A DNA stretch of 64,000 bases from positions 2,604,001 through 2,668,000 of the forward strand of contig JAETXT010000004.1 in assembly GCA_019188255.1 (NCBI GenBank). The letters are read 5' to 3'. Made by a program: the position numbers and the translations under genes. Shown here piece after piece: positions 24,012 to 38,325 of this stretch. The notes below the pieces were generated by a model, which had not been told where the DNA came from, did no database searches, and was given only the letters and a program-made list of their open reading frames with translations. Positions within the stretch are counted from its first letter, which is position 1. Each line of letters begins with the position of its first letter. The stretch is from Verticillium longisporum (lineage: Eukaryota; Ascomycota; Sordariomycetes; Glomerellales; Plectosphaerellaceae).

Positions 24012-25164
24012 TCACCAGCTCATGACGCCCCTCCCACGGTCAAAGCCGCCCCTCAGCTGCGTTTCCGGCTTGACGACCTTGCCCTGCAAAATCGTATACC
24101 TAACAAGGTTCTCGCAGTCCTCGGGCATGATGCGCGCGAGCCAGATGCACTGCCCAACCCCGACGTCTCCCTCTTCCTCCTCTTCCGTCTCGGCAGCGCC
24201 ATTCGCCGCGGCGGCGACAGCCTTTGGCCTGACGTCACCCCCAGCCGTGGCCCTCTGGACGGAATCGAGCCCGAAAGCGTCGGGCTTGCGGTAGACGATA
24301 ACGTTGGCGCTGTACTTGTGGCCGCCGACGTGGGAGATGAAGTAGATGCCGACGCCGCCGGGCCTGTGGTCGTCGAGGTCGCGTGCGAGGCCGAGGGGCC
24401 GCAGGTGCCTCTCGAGCTCCTTGCGGATGAGGGGCGCCGACTGGCCGCAGCGGGCGTCGCGCGTCTTCTGCGAGCACAGCAGGACGAGGGCGCTGTGGGG
24501 GCTCGGGCGGCGGACAAGGGCGGCGACCTGGGCGTCGGTGCTGTCGGGCGCCGGCAGGGAGCGCGGCAGGGTCAGGGGTTCTAGGGGCGACGTGTTGGTG
24601 GGCGCCTTTTCGACAAACTCGGTCAGCAGGGCGGGAACGTTGGCCGGTGTGACGTTCTCGATGATGGTAAAGGCGGGCAGCAGCAGGACGGTGGTGGGGT
24701 GGTCGTAGTCGCTGGTGCCGTGGGGCGTGGGCATGTTTGTGGCGGAGAGCATGAGTTTCTGGGCCGTTAGCATGGCGCTCAAAACGATGCTCACAGTGTA
24801 CTTTTTAAAGGAGTCCGGGGGAAATGTGTCAGGCAGGGAAGCATACCCCGTTACTTGGTGCCGCAGCCTTGCCAATGGCCTCCATGACGCTGCCCTTCTC
24901 GTCCTCGATCTCACGAACCCAGTCGGTCTTGCCGGTGGCGACGAGGAGGTGGGTGCTGAAGCCCTTTTGCACGCCGTAGAGGGTGTCCTCTGTCTCAATC
25001 TTGAAGCCGCGCGGGTACTTGATGTGGCAGCTCTCGCAGTCGTGGGAGCACTCGTCACCGTCGACGGCGGGGTCCGTTTTGGGGAAGAGGTCGAACATGG
25101 GCGTCGCGCCGCCGGTGCCGAGGGCGAGGCGCTTTGCGCCGGCGACGAGGGAGGCGAAGACCAT
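24012..25164 (-). CDS. AIM32: Sucrase/ferredoxin-like mitochondrial protein, AIM32
   Basis: This is a thioredoxin-fold [2Fe-2S] ferredoxin-like protein of the Aim32 family, linked to mitochondrial thiol redox balance. Exons: 24847..25164 and 24012..24758 with an 88-base intron, 354 aa. ECSHDCESCHIKYPRGFKI lies near the N-terminus. The C-terminal domain carries LVLLCSQKTRDARCGQSAPL and ISHVGGHKYSANVIVY, which contain the Cys and paired His ligands of this family, followed by an acidic Glu-run and PETQLRGGFDRG. The initial segment (MVFASLVAGAKRLALG) is basic and hydrophobic and could be a mitochondrial presequence. Confidence 0.85.
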
Positions 25165-26059
25165 TTTTGTGTCCCTCTACCGGACGTGTCGTATGGTGAT
25201 TGAAATGGCGTCCGCGTGCTCTGGAAAACTGACAAAAACAGGCGTCGCGGAGGGGTGAGGGTCGAGGTCGAGGGTCGAGTAAGGAACAGGCAACCGCAGC
25301 CGAGCGAGCGAGTGCCGTGCGGGTGGGTGTCTAAATACAGGAACAAAATGGAAAGAGCGGAAAAAAGGGACCCCTGGGCTGACTCGTTCGGGGAAGCTTC
25401 GTCGGGCGAGTCGGTCTTTCCAGCGCCGGCTCGGGACTGCGGGGCAGTTGCGACCATCGGATCTGATAACGCAGTACGAACCCGCCTGCGGCACATTCCT
25501 CCTACTTTTGAGTTACCTGGGTAGGTACCTTAGGTAGGCACGGAACGGTCAGCAAACTTCGTCAGTCGTCTTCCTTCCCCCCTCCCCCCTTCCTTCCCTT
25601 CCTACCCCCCTGTCCGGCAGCCCGTTGCCGAAAACACGCGGCGCAGCTCAGCAAATGTCAGCCACCAGGTCGCATCGTCGACCTGAATCGGTCAGCAACC
25701 TTTTACACATGACAGCCTGATGTGGGATTTTGGTTGCCTACTCCCATGATGACCAAATCCCACAAGCTACCTGTACACGGGCGGAACGCGACACAGGCGA
25801 CACAGCGGAATGGATGGAACTTGTCATTAATCAACTGCCTTATGCAGTACACCCCTCTGCCGACTCGACGTGCCGAACGCCTAGACTCGCGCCCGCCACA
25901 CACAACGGGAATCGTCTCGTCTCATCTCACACGACACCTCCTCTACGCTTGATTCTCCGATTCTCCCCCACATACCGCGGCCCCCCACTAACCTGCTGCC
26001 CCTTTGGCCGTCCCCACGGTATAGAGAATCCACATCTAGGTACCCAAGACACAGTGCAA
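25165..26059. other. Intergenic region between AIM32 and the acyltransferase gene
   Basis: This 0.9-kb stretch has a C/T-rich block at 25570-25615 and GGTAGGTACCTTAGGTAGG at about 25520-25538. No plausible gene is visible. It should contain the AIM32 promoter and the acyltransferase 3' end. Confidence 0.5.
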
Positions 26060-28470
26060 CTACGTCTTCTTCCTCGCCTCCGTGTACTCGTCGTCCTCGT
26101 CTTCCTCGCTGCTGTCGTCGCCAATCTCAATCTTCCTGACGTCGCCGCTCTTCCGCCTGCGCAGCTTCATCGCCTCGCGAATCTTCTTGCTCGCCACCTC
26201 GAACCCACCCTGCGAATCGAGCGTCGTGAACCCGCTGACAGGAAACCCGCCTGAGCCGAAACCACCGCCGCTGCTGCTGCTGCGGCTGCGGCTCCTCGAC
26301 CGTGACGGCGGCCGCGTCGAGAAGATGCCCACGCCGCCAATGTTGCTGAACGACTCGTTGCGCGGCAGCCCGCGGCTCGACATGGTCGTGTTGCGCCGTC
26401 CCAGCGATGGCGGTGTCTGCGCATCGTAGTTGCTTGACGCATCGCTGTCGCGTCGCTGACCATATGGCGGCTGCTGCTGCTGCTGCTGATACGGCGGCGT
26501 CGAGGGCCGGCCGTCTGCTGTGGCCGCCGTGCCTCGGCTGCTGCCCTGCGAGTCTGCCACGAGCCGCGTCTTGTCAAAGTCGGGAAACATGTCGGGCCCC
26601 AGCGTGTTGATGACGTCCGTGACCTGCGTGCTGAGCTGCGCGCGCCGTTCGCGCAGGTGGTGAATGTTGTAGCTCGACGCCGGGTTGAGGCACAGCACGA
26701 GCGGCCGCAGCGACTTGAAAATGTCCATGCCCACCTCGCCGAAGCGCAGCGCCGCGAAGCTGATGCCCACCATGAGCGGCCACATGACGAGGTACGCCGT
26801 CCACCACGGCACCCACGCCGGCACCGTGCCCCAGAGGTGGTCGACGTAGACGCGCCACGTGACGACGGCCGAGTAAAAGTTGTACAGCGTCGGCGCGAAG
26901 AAGATGGCGACCATGAGCTTCCACGTCGCCATGACGTCGCGGCCCTGGATCTTGACCGTCGACCCGGCGAGCGCCTGCTTAGCCTTGCGGATCGAGATGA
27001 CCTTGGCCGCAATGAAGACGGGCGCGAAGAGAATGAGGCCCGGCAGCACGCCGACGAGCAGTGTCAGCAGCTTGCCGATGCGGTAGATGAGCGTCAGGAT
27101 GACCTTGGGCGTCGACATTTTGCCGTACTGCACCTGGTGGTCGCGCAGGTTGACGTAGCGCAGCTGCCGGTTGTACTCCTTGACCGCCTTGGACAGGTGC
27201 ACGATGCGCTCGTCATCCTTGTACCGCTCGTAGCCCAGCGCCAGCCGCCGGTTGAGCTCAATGACCACCGGCAGCGGCAGCTTCTTGCCCGTGGGGTTGT
27301 AGAGCCGCCGCGCCGCCTGGATGAGCATGAGCGTGTCGTAGTCGGGTGTCGAGACGGTGACGGCGCTGAGAATCTGGTGCGTCGTGTCGAGGAGCTCGCC
27401 AATCGCCTCGCGCCTCTGGTTGTTGCGGTACATGTCGATGATGCGCTTCGGGATCTCGTACGGCGCGCCAAACTCAATGACAGCCCGCGACCGGAACTTG
27501 TGCGCGTGGAAGTAGTTCATGCCGACCGGCACAATCTTGAGCCCAATGTCAGGGTCCTCGGCGAGCGCGCCCAGCGCCATGATGGCGAGGCCGGCCTTGA
27601 GCGGCAGGAGCTCCGTCCTGTCGTGGCTGCCGCCCTCGGGGAAGATGCCGACGCAGCCGCCGTGTCCCAGGCGGTTGAAGACGGCCTCGTACACCTTGGT
27701 CTGGTCGACCTTGGGTGCGAGCTTGTATTTTGTGCCTTGAAACTCCTCCGAGAGGCCGCCGCCGGTACCGTCGTCACGGCCCGTCAGCTGGCGCATGGGA
27801 ATCTTGCCCTTGAACGCGCGCTTGATGCGGATCTCCTCGGGGCTGATAATCTCGGCAATGTCAATGCTGGCGCCCGTGTGGCCCTTGGTCGAGGGCAGGA
27901 ACAGCATGCCGCCGACCTCGCCCTCGCCCTCGCCAAACTTTGTGCCGACGCCGCGAATCAGCGTCGGGTCGTTGTCGGGGTCGGGCAGGTAGATGATGCC
28001 GGAGCCAGGCTTCGCGGCATCCTGAGGTCGGCCGACAGGCACGGAGCCGACCTGGCGCGAGCCCCAGCCGATGAAGCCGTGAACAGATTTCTGGGCGATA
28101 AGCAGGCTCACGCGGCGGCCGGCCTCGTTGCGTAGGGTTCGGTAAAGGACGAGGGCGTCGACGAACTGGGGGAGCAGAAACATGTCAGCAGAAAGCGTCG
28201 AGAGTATAGGCATCGTCTCGCCGATGGCGGGGGGAGGCGACGGACCTGGTTGGCATGCGGCGCGGCGACGAAGAGGACGGGACCGGTCCGCGGGACCTTC
28301 CATGTGCCTCGGGGGTGAACCTCGCGGAAGAAGAGGTCGACCAGCACGCCCATGACCCAGAGGAAGAGGTCGTATTTCCACGGCACCATGGGATACAGCT
28401 CCTTGGGCCTCTTCTTCGATATGCGACCCGTGGGCGGCGCGGCGGCGGCGTTGCCAGGCTGATCGCTCAT
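26060..28470 (-). CDS. Glycerol-3-phosphate / DHAP acyltransferase (SCT1/GPT2 type)
   Basis: This ER-membrane enzyme acylates glycerol-3-phosphate at sn-1, the first step of phospholipid and triacylglycerol synthesis. Exons: 28246..28470 and 26060..28165, with an 80-base intron (donor GTCCGT), 776 aa. Acyltransferase motif I, PHANQFVD, is split exactly by the intron between Gln and Phe. GWGSRQVGSVPVGRPQD follows, and then the FPEGGSHDRTELLPLKAG motif. Membrane segments include LLTLLVGVLPGLILFAPVF and later hydrophobic stretches. The C-terminal tail of about 190 residues is Ser/Arg/Gln-rich with a Q7 run, RSRSRSRSSSS and an acidic end, a likely phosphoregulated region as in yeast Sct1/Gpt2. 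Which paralogue it matches cannot be decided. Confidence 0.92.
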
Positions 28471-30715
28471 GGTGGGCGAAGGTGTCGAATGACGCAATCT
28501 CTGCGTACGAACAGAGGGGGGGGTATATGTGCGTGCGTATTTCTCGAGCGAACAAAAAGTATATAAAACCGTGGAGATGAAGCGAGATATGTTCACCCCG
28601 TCATGTCGTTGCGATAGCAAGGCGAAGCAAATGAGGTATCTGGAGGACCACGCGACAGAAAAGGGGGGCACGGGGTATCAAATAGGCAAGAAGACGTGTG
28701 TCGGGGTTGTCCAGAGGAAAGAGGTAAAATGTCGTGGACGTGCGGCGACACGAGCACACATGCAGCCTAGCAGCACAGGAGCAGACGATGTTGGGGATCG
28801 GACAGGGAGGAAATACTGGGGATCTGCGAGATCAATCGGCGACTGTCCGAGCTGCCGGCGGTGGTGGTGGTGGTGGTGGATGTAGACGACAGGTTTTCGA
28901 GGCTGGCCGTGTCGGATCAGGTTGATACTAATGGGCTGGATGGATTGGATGGATGAGCACACTCGGGAAGGTCAGCACCAAGAAAAGCGCCTTAAACCGG
29001 AACAGGGCATGGGGCAGGCAGAGAGCTGAGGGGATCGAGGGGGGGGGCGGACCGTGACGTCCCATTGGCCCGAGCCCCGCGGAGCACCCAAAAGGACCCC
29101 CGGAAACCCCCTCCACAGGGCCCGAGCACCCGCTAAGCCCACTGAACCGAACCGAACCAGCAGTGAAAGACGACCCCCCCCAAGCCCCCTAACCTTTTAG
29201 TAAAGCTCCGAACCTGACAGAGAAAACCCTTAGGGAGGAAGGGCCCCAGAATCACATGAAAGAACTGTAGGCTGGCTCGTCTTTTGCCGCTTCTTCTGCC
29301 TTGCCTTCCATGGAACCTCATCTTACTGCTCCACTTGCGACGGGATCAAGAAAATTCAAGATCTGAGGCCGGATGTAGCCGCGGCCATGTCTGACTTTCC
29401 CTTGACGATTCTTTCGGCCGGGCTCATTCAGCAGGTCTTTTGGGAAGACCTCGCAGGGAGGGTCAGGGCCTCGAATGATTCGGCCCCCTCAGTGCACCCC
29501 CCCTGACGCATCGTACATGCGGTGGCACGACGCCAATGCCATGCGCGACCTCCTTGTTGGCTTCGAGCTGGCTGGGTCCCAATTCTCTTGATAGGCTCAG
29601 GCGCTGGCTCAACAAAAACAAAATATGGCTGCAAGCGACACTGGACGCGGGGTTGGAAGCATGTACAATAATACGACACGAGAGACTGGGTATCATGCCT
29701 GTGGGCGGGGGCGGTGTCTCATCGAAGCTGATTCTGTCTTCCATCGTTCCCGACGGCGGGATTCGGCCATGTCATCATGCCAGCCATCATTGATGCTGTC
29801 TCACGTTGCTGGCTGTCAGCAAACGACTTCTGGTTGCCAATGATTCCCTCGAAACGACGTGCCGAATGTCCTTGTCATTGCGTGTGCCGCTACACTTCTG
29901 TCCGAGACAGGAGCAGAATGACGAGTGTTGGTGGATGCTGCAGCTTTCCTCGCTGAATCATGTGCTTGCATACAAAGGCCGTTCGGCGCAGCAGTGGTGC
30001 GAGCAGGGTGGAGAGGACGCAGGCCATGTTGTAGACAGATGTTTGTAGTGGCAATAGCAATGGCATTGGCAAGACGAGCACGATGCCATGCTTTTTCGTC
30101 GCATGTCACAAGGCTCATCGCTTCACCACTAACATTCATCATTTGCTATAATTCGTGGGATCTACCTCTCCAGGTAGCAGAGGCCAAGTACCATCTATAC
30201 ATTTCCCATCTTAACACTTGGTTTTTTTTTTCAATTATTTCTTCCATCATGGTCTATGAATCGGACCTCAGTGCAAACCACCGATTCGAGATGACGTCCC
30301 TCAGTACCTTGCCTCAAGGTAGGTACCTACCTAGGTAGGTAGGTAAGGTAGGTACCTTGGTGACGACGGCTTCCGACAGCAAAGATGGCCCTCTATCGAT
30401 AAGCTACAGTGCGCAGAGGCCGTGCTCATCTGCCCCTCGTTCCGCTGCTCGATTGCCCCTCGTTGCTTGGCCCATCCGTGAGTCAGGGTCAAACAGTCAC
30501 AAATTACCCCGCCGCGACACAATATCGTCCAACGGCACCGCACTCGGGGGCTTCGAAATTTTTGTCCGATATCACAGCACGCCGCACGCCGCACGCCGCA
30601 CGCGACACGCAATTACCCCCCTTCCCCGGATCGCTCTTCGCCAGGCCATCCGCACGACAAGAAACTTATCCAGCATCGTCGCCATTGGCACTTGATTGCA
30701 AACGACCCCTCCAAC
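28471..30715. other. Intergenic region between divergent genes, no recognisable gene
   Basis: About 2.2 kb lies between the divergent starts of the acyltransferase and lysyl-tRNA synthetase genes. It contains a (GGT)n tract at 28858-28880, a strong array of TAGGTACCTACCTAGG motifs at about 30318-30358, and about four GCACGCC repeats at 30577-30604 just before the synthetase. Open frames are short and featureless. Confidence 0.5.
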
Positions 30716-33272
<2,557 letters not shown>

Positions 33273-33595
33273 ATAAAAGTCTACCCGGCAAGCATCAAAA
33301 AGGGACAAAACGTTTGCATGATGATCGGAAATGTCGTGCTGAACGATTTGAAAAAAATAAAATGGAATAGTATTCAAGCCTCGAAACAGGCCCTCTTTGA
33401 AATAAAGAAAAGGTCAAAGATGTCTAGAGAGTTGGGGTGTTCTACAATGGATACGGAGGTTGAGGGTTTTGGTAGACCGGAAATGAAACGCCTACTTTTG
33501 GGGGGTAACCCTATCTACAATGTGGTATTACATGCTTATACATGATGCGTTCTTGTGCTGTTCGTTACAAATCCTGCAAGTATTCAGGGGTGTCT
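33273..33595. other. Gap between convergent stop codons of KRS1 and COX15
   Basis: This 323-base A/T-rich segment shows no gene. It presumably contains both 3' untranslated regions and polyadenylation signals. Confidence 0.55.
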
Positions 33596-35104
33596 TCATG
33601 GCTTCTTGGGCACCTGCACCTTGAGCTTCCTCTCGAGCATGGCGAGCGTAGACTTGGGGACACGCAGGCGGTGTCCGAGGATGAGGACGCCCGTCAGCAG
33701 CGCCAGGCTGCCGGCCTGGTGGGCCGGGCGAGGGGATGGGGACCATGTAGATGAGGGTGCTGATGCCGAGGGCGGCTTGCAGGCAGACGAGGTGGACGAC
33801 GCCGAGCATGCCCTTCTTGGCGTCCTTGGGCAGGGCGGCGCCGACGCGGCCACGGCGCGAGTACGCGAAGAGCGTGAGGATGGTAGTGAAGGTGGTCATG
33901 GCGAGGATGCGGTGGTCGAGCTGGACGGTGCTGGGGTTCTCAAGCATGTTGCGCCACCAGAGGTCCGAGCCGTCGGCCTTGCGCGAGTAGAACTTATCCC
34001 AGAGCTCCGCCTGGGGGGCGTCAGGCCGAGGCCCATCTTCGGGAACTCGTTGTAGATGAGACCGGCATCGAGACCGGCGACGAGGGCGCCCGACATGGCG
34101 GTCGTGAAGACAAGGGCGGTCAGGCCGTAGATGGAACGGCGGAACGGCGTGATGGCAGCGTGTTTAAGGACGTGCAGGGACTTGACGGCGGCAACGGGGT
34201 CAGCCGTCAGCTTGCGCGTGCGCAGGATGGTCAGGGCCGTCAGGAGCATCCAGGAGTAGCAGGCAAAGGCGGTGCCGAGATGGGCCGTCAGGCGGTACTG
34301 GCTGACCCTGGGGTGCGAGCCAGGGGCAAAGAGGTCGTCCTTGAGACCAGACTTGACCATCCACCAGCCGATGAAGCCTTGGAAGCCAATCAGCAGGGAA
34401 ATACCGAGCAAGTTGGCTGCCATGGGCCTGGAGACGCGGCGTCGTGCGACAAAGTAAAGGGCAGGCAGGACAAAGGTCATGCCGACGAGACGGCCCCAGA
34501 CGCGGTGGCTCCATTCCATAAAGTAGATCTGTTTGAACTCGTCCATGGTCATGTGCGGGTTGAGGAGCGCAAACTCGGGCGAGGCGCGATACTTGTCGAA
34601 CTCGGATTGCCAGTCTTCAAGGGTCGAGGGAGGCAGGGAGCCGGTGACGGGACGCCACTCGGTGATACTGAGACTGGAAGACGTTAGTTGTTGCCACGAA
34701 GCATGAATTTTGATGCTTCAGCTGGAGGAAGGTGTTTAGACATACCCAGACTCGGTCAACCTCGTCAGGCCACCCCAGACGACAAGACCAAAGACACTAA
34801 CAGCGCTGCCCAGCAGCCAGATGGCGACAGGCTTGGAGGTCGTCTTTTCGGGGAAGGACTTGCTCGCAGCCTTTGCAGCCTCCTTCACCACAGACGGTGC
34901 AGCCTGAGCCTGCTCAGCAGCGGCATTGGCCGTGAAGCTCATCGATGGGGCCTTTGCGACGGCATACTGGCGGGATCGTACGATGTTGATGATGCGTGAT
35001 GGTGAGCGCAAGGGAATCTGCTGGTGCTGGCATTGGCGGCAGACAATTGCTGGAGTCGACAGCCGGACGGCTAGTCGACGTAGACCTGGGGCGAAGGACG
35101 CCAT
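33596..35104 (-). CDS. COX15: Heme A synthase COX15 (frameshifts as given)
   Basis: This mitochondrial inner-membrane enzyme hydroxylates heme O on the route to heme A for cytochrome oxidase. Exons: 34746..35104 and 33596..34673, 72-base intron; 479 aa after allowing for three missing bases. The N-terminus is a basic presequence (MASFAPGLRRLAVRLSTPAI). Core motifs: WLLGSAVSVFGLVVWGGLTRL, MEWSHRVWGRLVG, GFQGFIGWWMVKSG, RLTAHLGTAFACYSWML and DHRILAMTTFTT. These contain the conserved His ligands and eight helices. Homology leaves the frame at the six-G run 34013..34018, where one more base restores PPQAELWDKFYSRK. It leaves again at about 33721..33735, where two bases are short, before HQAGSLALLTGVLILG. 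The start at 35104 lies opposite UTP14, with 414 bases between them. Confidence 0.9.
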
Positions 35105-35518
35105 GTTGGCCAGCAATTGGGATGGTGGTCAAAAGCTTCGACCTGAGGGTGCTTGGTGGGTAATGTTGAGGTACAAGTTCAAGGTGGGATGGAAAGTCGA
35201 GAGCGAGGCTCTGGACCCTAAATGAATCATTGGATGGGAAATCCAGATGCTCCGAGTGGACTCGAGACTTCAAGATCGGAGGGTACGTACCCAGTTTGCA
35301 CCCTGTCAAGAGCCCATGTGGACCCCTGCTCGTCCTGTCCAGCAACAGTGGTGCCACTTACAGGGGTCCCCCACTGTAAAATCCAGCTCACCGCTTTGCC
35401 CACCACGGCAGAATCAGAAAAAGTCCAAATTGTCAAGCAGGCAAGCACCTCCGAGCTTCAGTGGGCAAGGTGCCAATTGACGACAACTACACCAAACCTC
35501 ACCAACTCGACCAACACG
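35105..35518. promoter_or_regulatory. Bidirectional promoter region COX15/UTP14
   Basis: This 414-base gap lies between divergent start codons and must hold the promoters of both genes. I see no distinct factor site that I can name with confidence. Confidence 0.5.
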
Positions 35519-38325
35519 ATGCCCGGACGACAGGCCCACGGGAGGCCGCTCATCTCTGCCAAGTCGGCGCCCAAGCCGCACAAGAAATCCAGCCAAAAGG
35601 TCCGCGCCCGGGCTCTCGACGCCTTTGGAATCGCCTCCGAACAGTTCCCCACAAAGGAGAAGAAGACACCGCGGTTCCGTGAGATCAACGCCGATGTTGG
35701 ACGCAAACACAGTCGCGAGGAAGATGACGAAGACGAAGATGACGAAGACGACGAGGACGAGGCCCAGTCGAGGAGGAAGCGCGTGAAGCCCTCGGCGGCC
35801 CCGCTGGCGATGACGAGGAGGATGAGTTCGGCAGCGACAGCGAGGGCAACGAGTGGCGATACGGTGTCGGCGCCGATGACGACTCGGAGCTCGACAGTGA
35901 CGAAGCGTTTGGGGAAAGCGACGAGGAGGAGTTCCAGGGCTACACCTTCGGCAAGAGTTCGAAGAAGAAGACCAAGAAGACCAAGCAGGACGATTCTGAC
36001 GATGACCACCCGTTCGACGACCCAGAAGACTTCGACGCTGGAGACGATGGTGACGACCTCGGAGAAGACGCCATTGACCTGGCGCAGATGCTCGATATGG
36101 CGGAAGACGAGTCGGACGAAGAAGAGGAGGAGGGGGAATCTGACGAGTCTGACTCGGACGAAGACGATGCGTCCAGCCCACCATCATCCGACGAGGACGA
36201 GGATGACGATGAAGATGTTGATTATTCCAAGCTCGATGCTCTGCAAACCTTCATTTCTGGCTACGGCGGCGAAGACGACAAGGAGGATGCTCCGGATGGA
36301 TCAAAGCCCCGCCAGAAGATCAGCTTCAAGGACCTCGGCCTCGCGGGTGTCAAAGACCCGCAGATGAAGAAATCCATGAAGCTCATGTCCAAAGAGGAGA
36401 AAGAAGCCCGCCCAGGGGGCGCCAAGAAGCTTGCTATTCCACTCGGCAAGCGCCAGCAGGACAAGCTGAGCCGCGCTGTTGCGTACGACAAGACAAATGA
36501 GACACTCGATCGCTGGACCGAGCGCGTGAAGCAGGATCGCCGCGCCGAGCATCTCGTCTTTCCCCTGCCCGAGAACGCGCAGGATGCGGGCCTCAACCAT
36601 GACGAGCTGGCGCCCATTACGTCCAAGACGACAGGCAACGAGCTGGAGCAGACCATCATGAGCATCATGGAACAGAGCGGTCTGGCGCTGAACAAAGAGG
36701 AGGAGAAGCGCATCAAGGCCAAGGACAACCCGAACGAGGGTCTCTCAAAGGAGGCACTCCAGGAGCTCGTCAACCAGAAGCGCCAGGAGAAGGAGCTGCG
36801 CTCGCGCGAAGCCAAGCGCAATAAGCGCATCAAGAAGATCAAGAGCAAGGCGTATCACCGTGTGCACCGCCGACAGCGCGAGCGCGATGAGCTCAAGCTC
36901 CACGAGGCCATGGCGGAGGCAGGCGAGATCGACTCGGAGGAGGAACGCGATGCGCAGGACCGCGCGCGCGCCCTCGAGCGTGTTGGCGCTCGTCATCGCG
37001 ACAGCAGGTGGGCCAAGGCCGGAAACTCGAACAAGCGTGCTGTCTGGGATGACGACTACCGCTCCGGCCTTCACGACATGGCCCGTCGTGAGGAGGAGCT
37101 ACGGCAGCGCAAAGAGGGCCGCGCAGGTAATGCTTCGGATGACGATGACGACGAATACTCTGACAGCGGCTCCGAGGATGGCAAGAACCGAGACCTCCTG
37201 GCTCAGCTCGACAGGGCGGAGAAGTACGACGATGATGAGCCCAAGTCTGCTCTCATGAAGATGAAGTTTATGCAGAAGGCCGAAGCTGAACAAAAGGCCG
37301 AGAACGACGCCATGATTGCGCAGATCCGCAAGGACCTTGCCTCCGATGCCGAGGACATGTCCGACGAGGAGGTCGAGGAGATTGGCCGCAAGAAGTACGG
37401 TGGTGAACAGTCTTCCATCTCCGCGCCAGCCCTGACCGCTGCCCGCGAGAAGAAGCGTGCCGCCGCTGCGGCAGCCGCCGGGGAAGACAACGACACTCCT
37501 TCAGGGAAAGCCTCCCGCTCCAGAGCCGACGCCGCATCCCTCAACATCGGCACCCCCATCACGGCCGACGGTACCGCCCTGAAGAGCGACGCCTGGTCCT
37601 CCAATGAACCCCGCCGCAAGAACAAGAAGCACGCGCCCGTCGTCGACACGATCAGCACGACCGATATCATCAAGGCCGGCTCCAAGCGCGCCTCAAAATC
37701 CATCAAGTCATCGGCGGCTGGTACCGAGATGGACGTTGACGGCGACGATGCGGACCTTCACCTGCCCCTCGCCATCCGCGACGTTGACCAGCTCGATCGC
37801 GCGTTCGCCGGCGACAATGTCGTCGAGCACTTTGAGGCCGAAAAGGCCGAGATGGAGACCGAGCAGGACGACAAGGTCATCGACGAGACGCTACCGGGCT
37901 GGGGCAACTGGGTCGGCGACGGCGTGGCGCGCGACAAGGCGCGGCACAAGGGCAAGGTGCTCCGCAAGGTCGAGGGCATCAAGAAGGCGAACCGCAAGGA
38001 CGCCAAGCTCGAAAAGGTCATAATCAACGAGAAGCGGATCAAGAATGTGAGTACCGTCCATCTCCCCGTCTCCTCATTCCTTTTTTCCTATTACCCGTGC
38101 CTCTTTTGGGTGTTAGCCGCGAACGCAGCTAACGAAATGCAGAACGACAAGTATCTCGCCTCACAGCTCCCCCACGAGTTCGAGTCGCGAGCGCAGTACG
38201 AGCGCTCCCTGCGCCTGCCCATGGGCCCCGAGTGGCAGACCAAGGAGTCGTTCCAGGACGCGACGAAGCCGCGGGTCCTGGTCAAGCAGGGCATCATCGC
38301 GCCCATGCTGCGGCCGACGCGGTGA
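35519..38325 (+). CDS. UTP14: U3 snoRNA-associated protein UTP14 (one frameshift as given)
   Basis: This nucleolar component of the small-subunit processome is needed for 18S rRNA maturation and activates the helicase Dhr1. Exons: 35519..38046 and 38143..38325; 903 aa after one missing base is allowed for. The N-terminus (MPGRQAHGRPLISAKSAPKP) is basic. A long acidic region follows, where homology shifts frame at about 35764..35772. The second frame gives DSEGNEWRYGVGADDDSEL and DEAFGESDEEEF, typical of Utp14. Then come RAVAYDKTNETLDRWTERVK and KRIKKIKSKAYHRVHRRQRE, both hallmark motifs. The C-terminal LPGWGNWVGDGV and RLPMGPEWQTKESF...PRVLVKQGIIAPM confirm the family. The 96-base terminal intron has no stop and keeps frame. 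Confidence 0.92.

Noticed and set aside
26657..28135. 492-codon open frame antisense to the acyltransferase gene
   Set aside because: Its composition (Arg, Asp, Val, Leu) is that of an antisense shadow, and the opposite strand carries the acyltransferase motifs.
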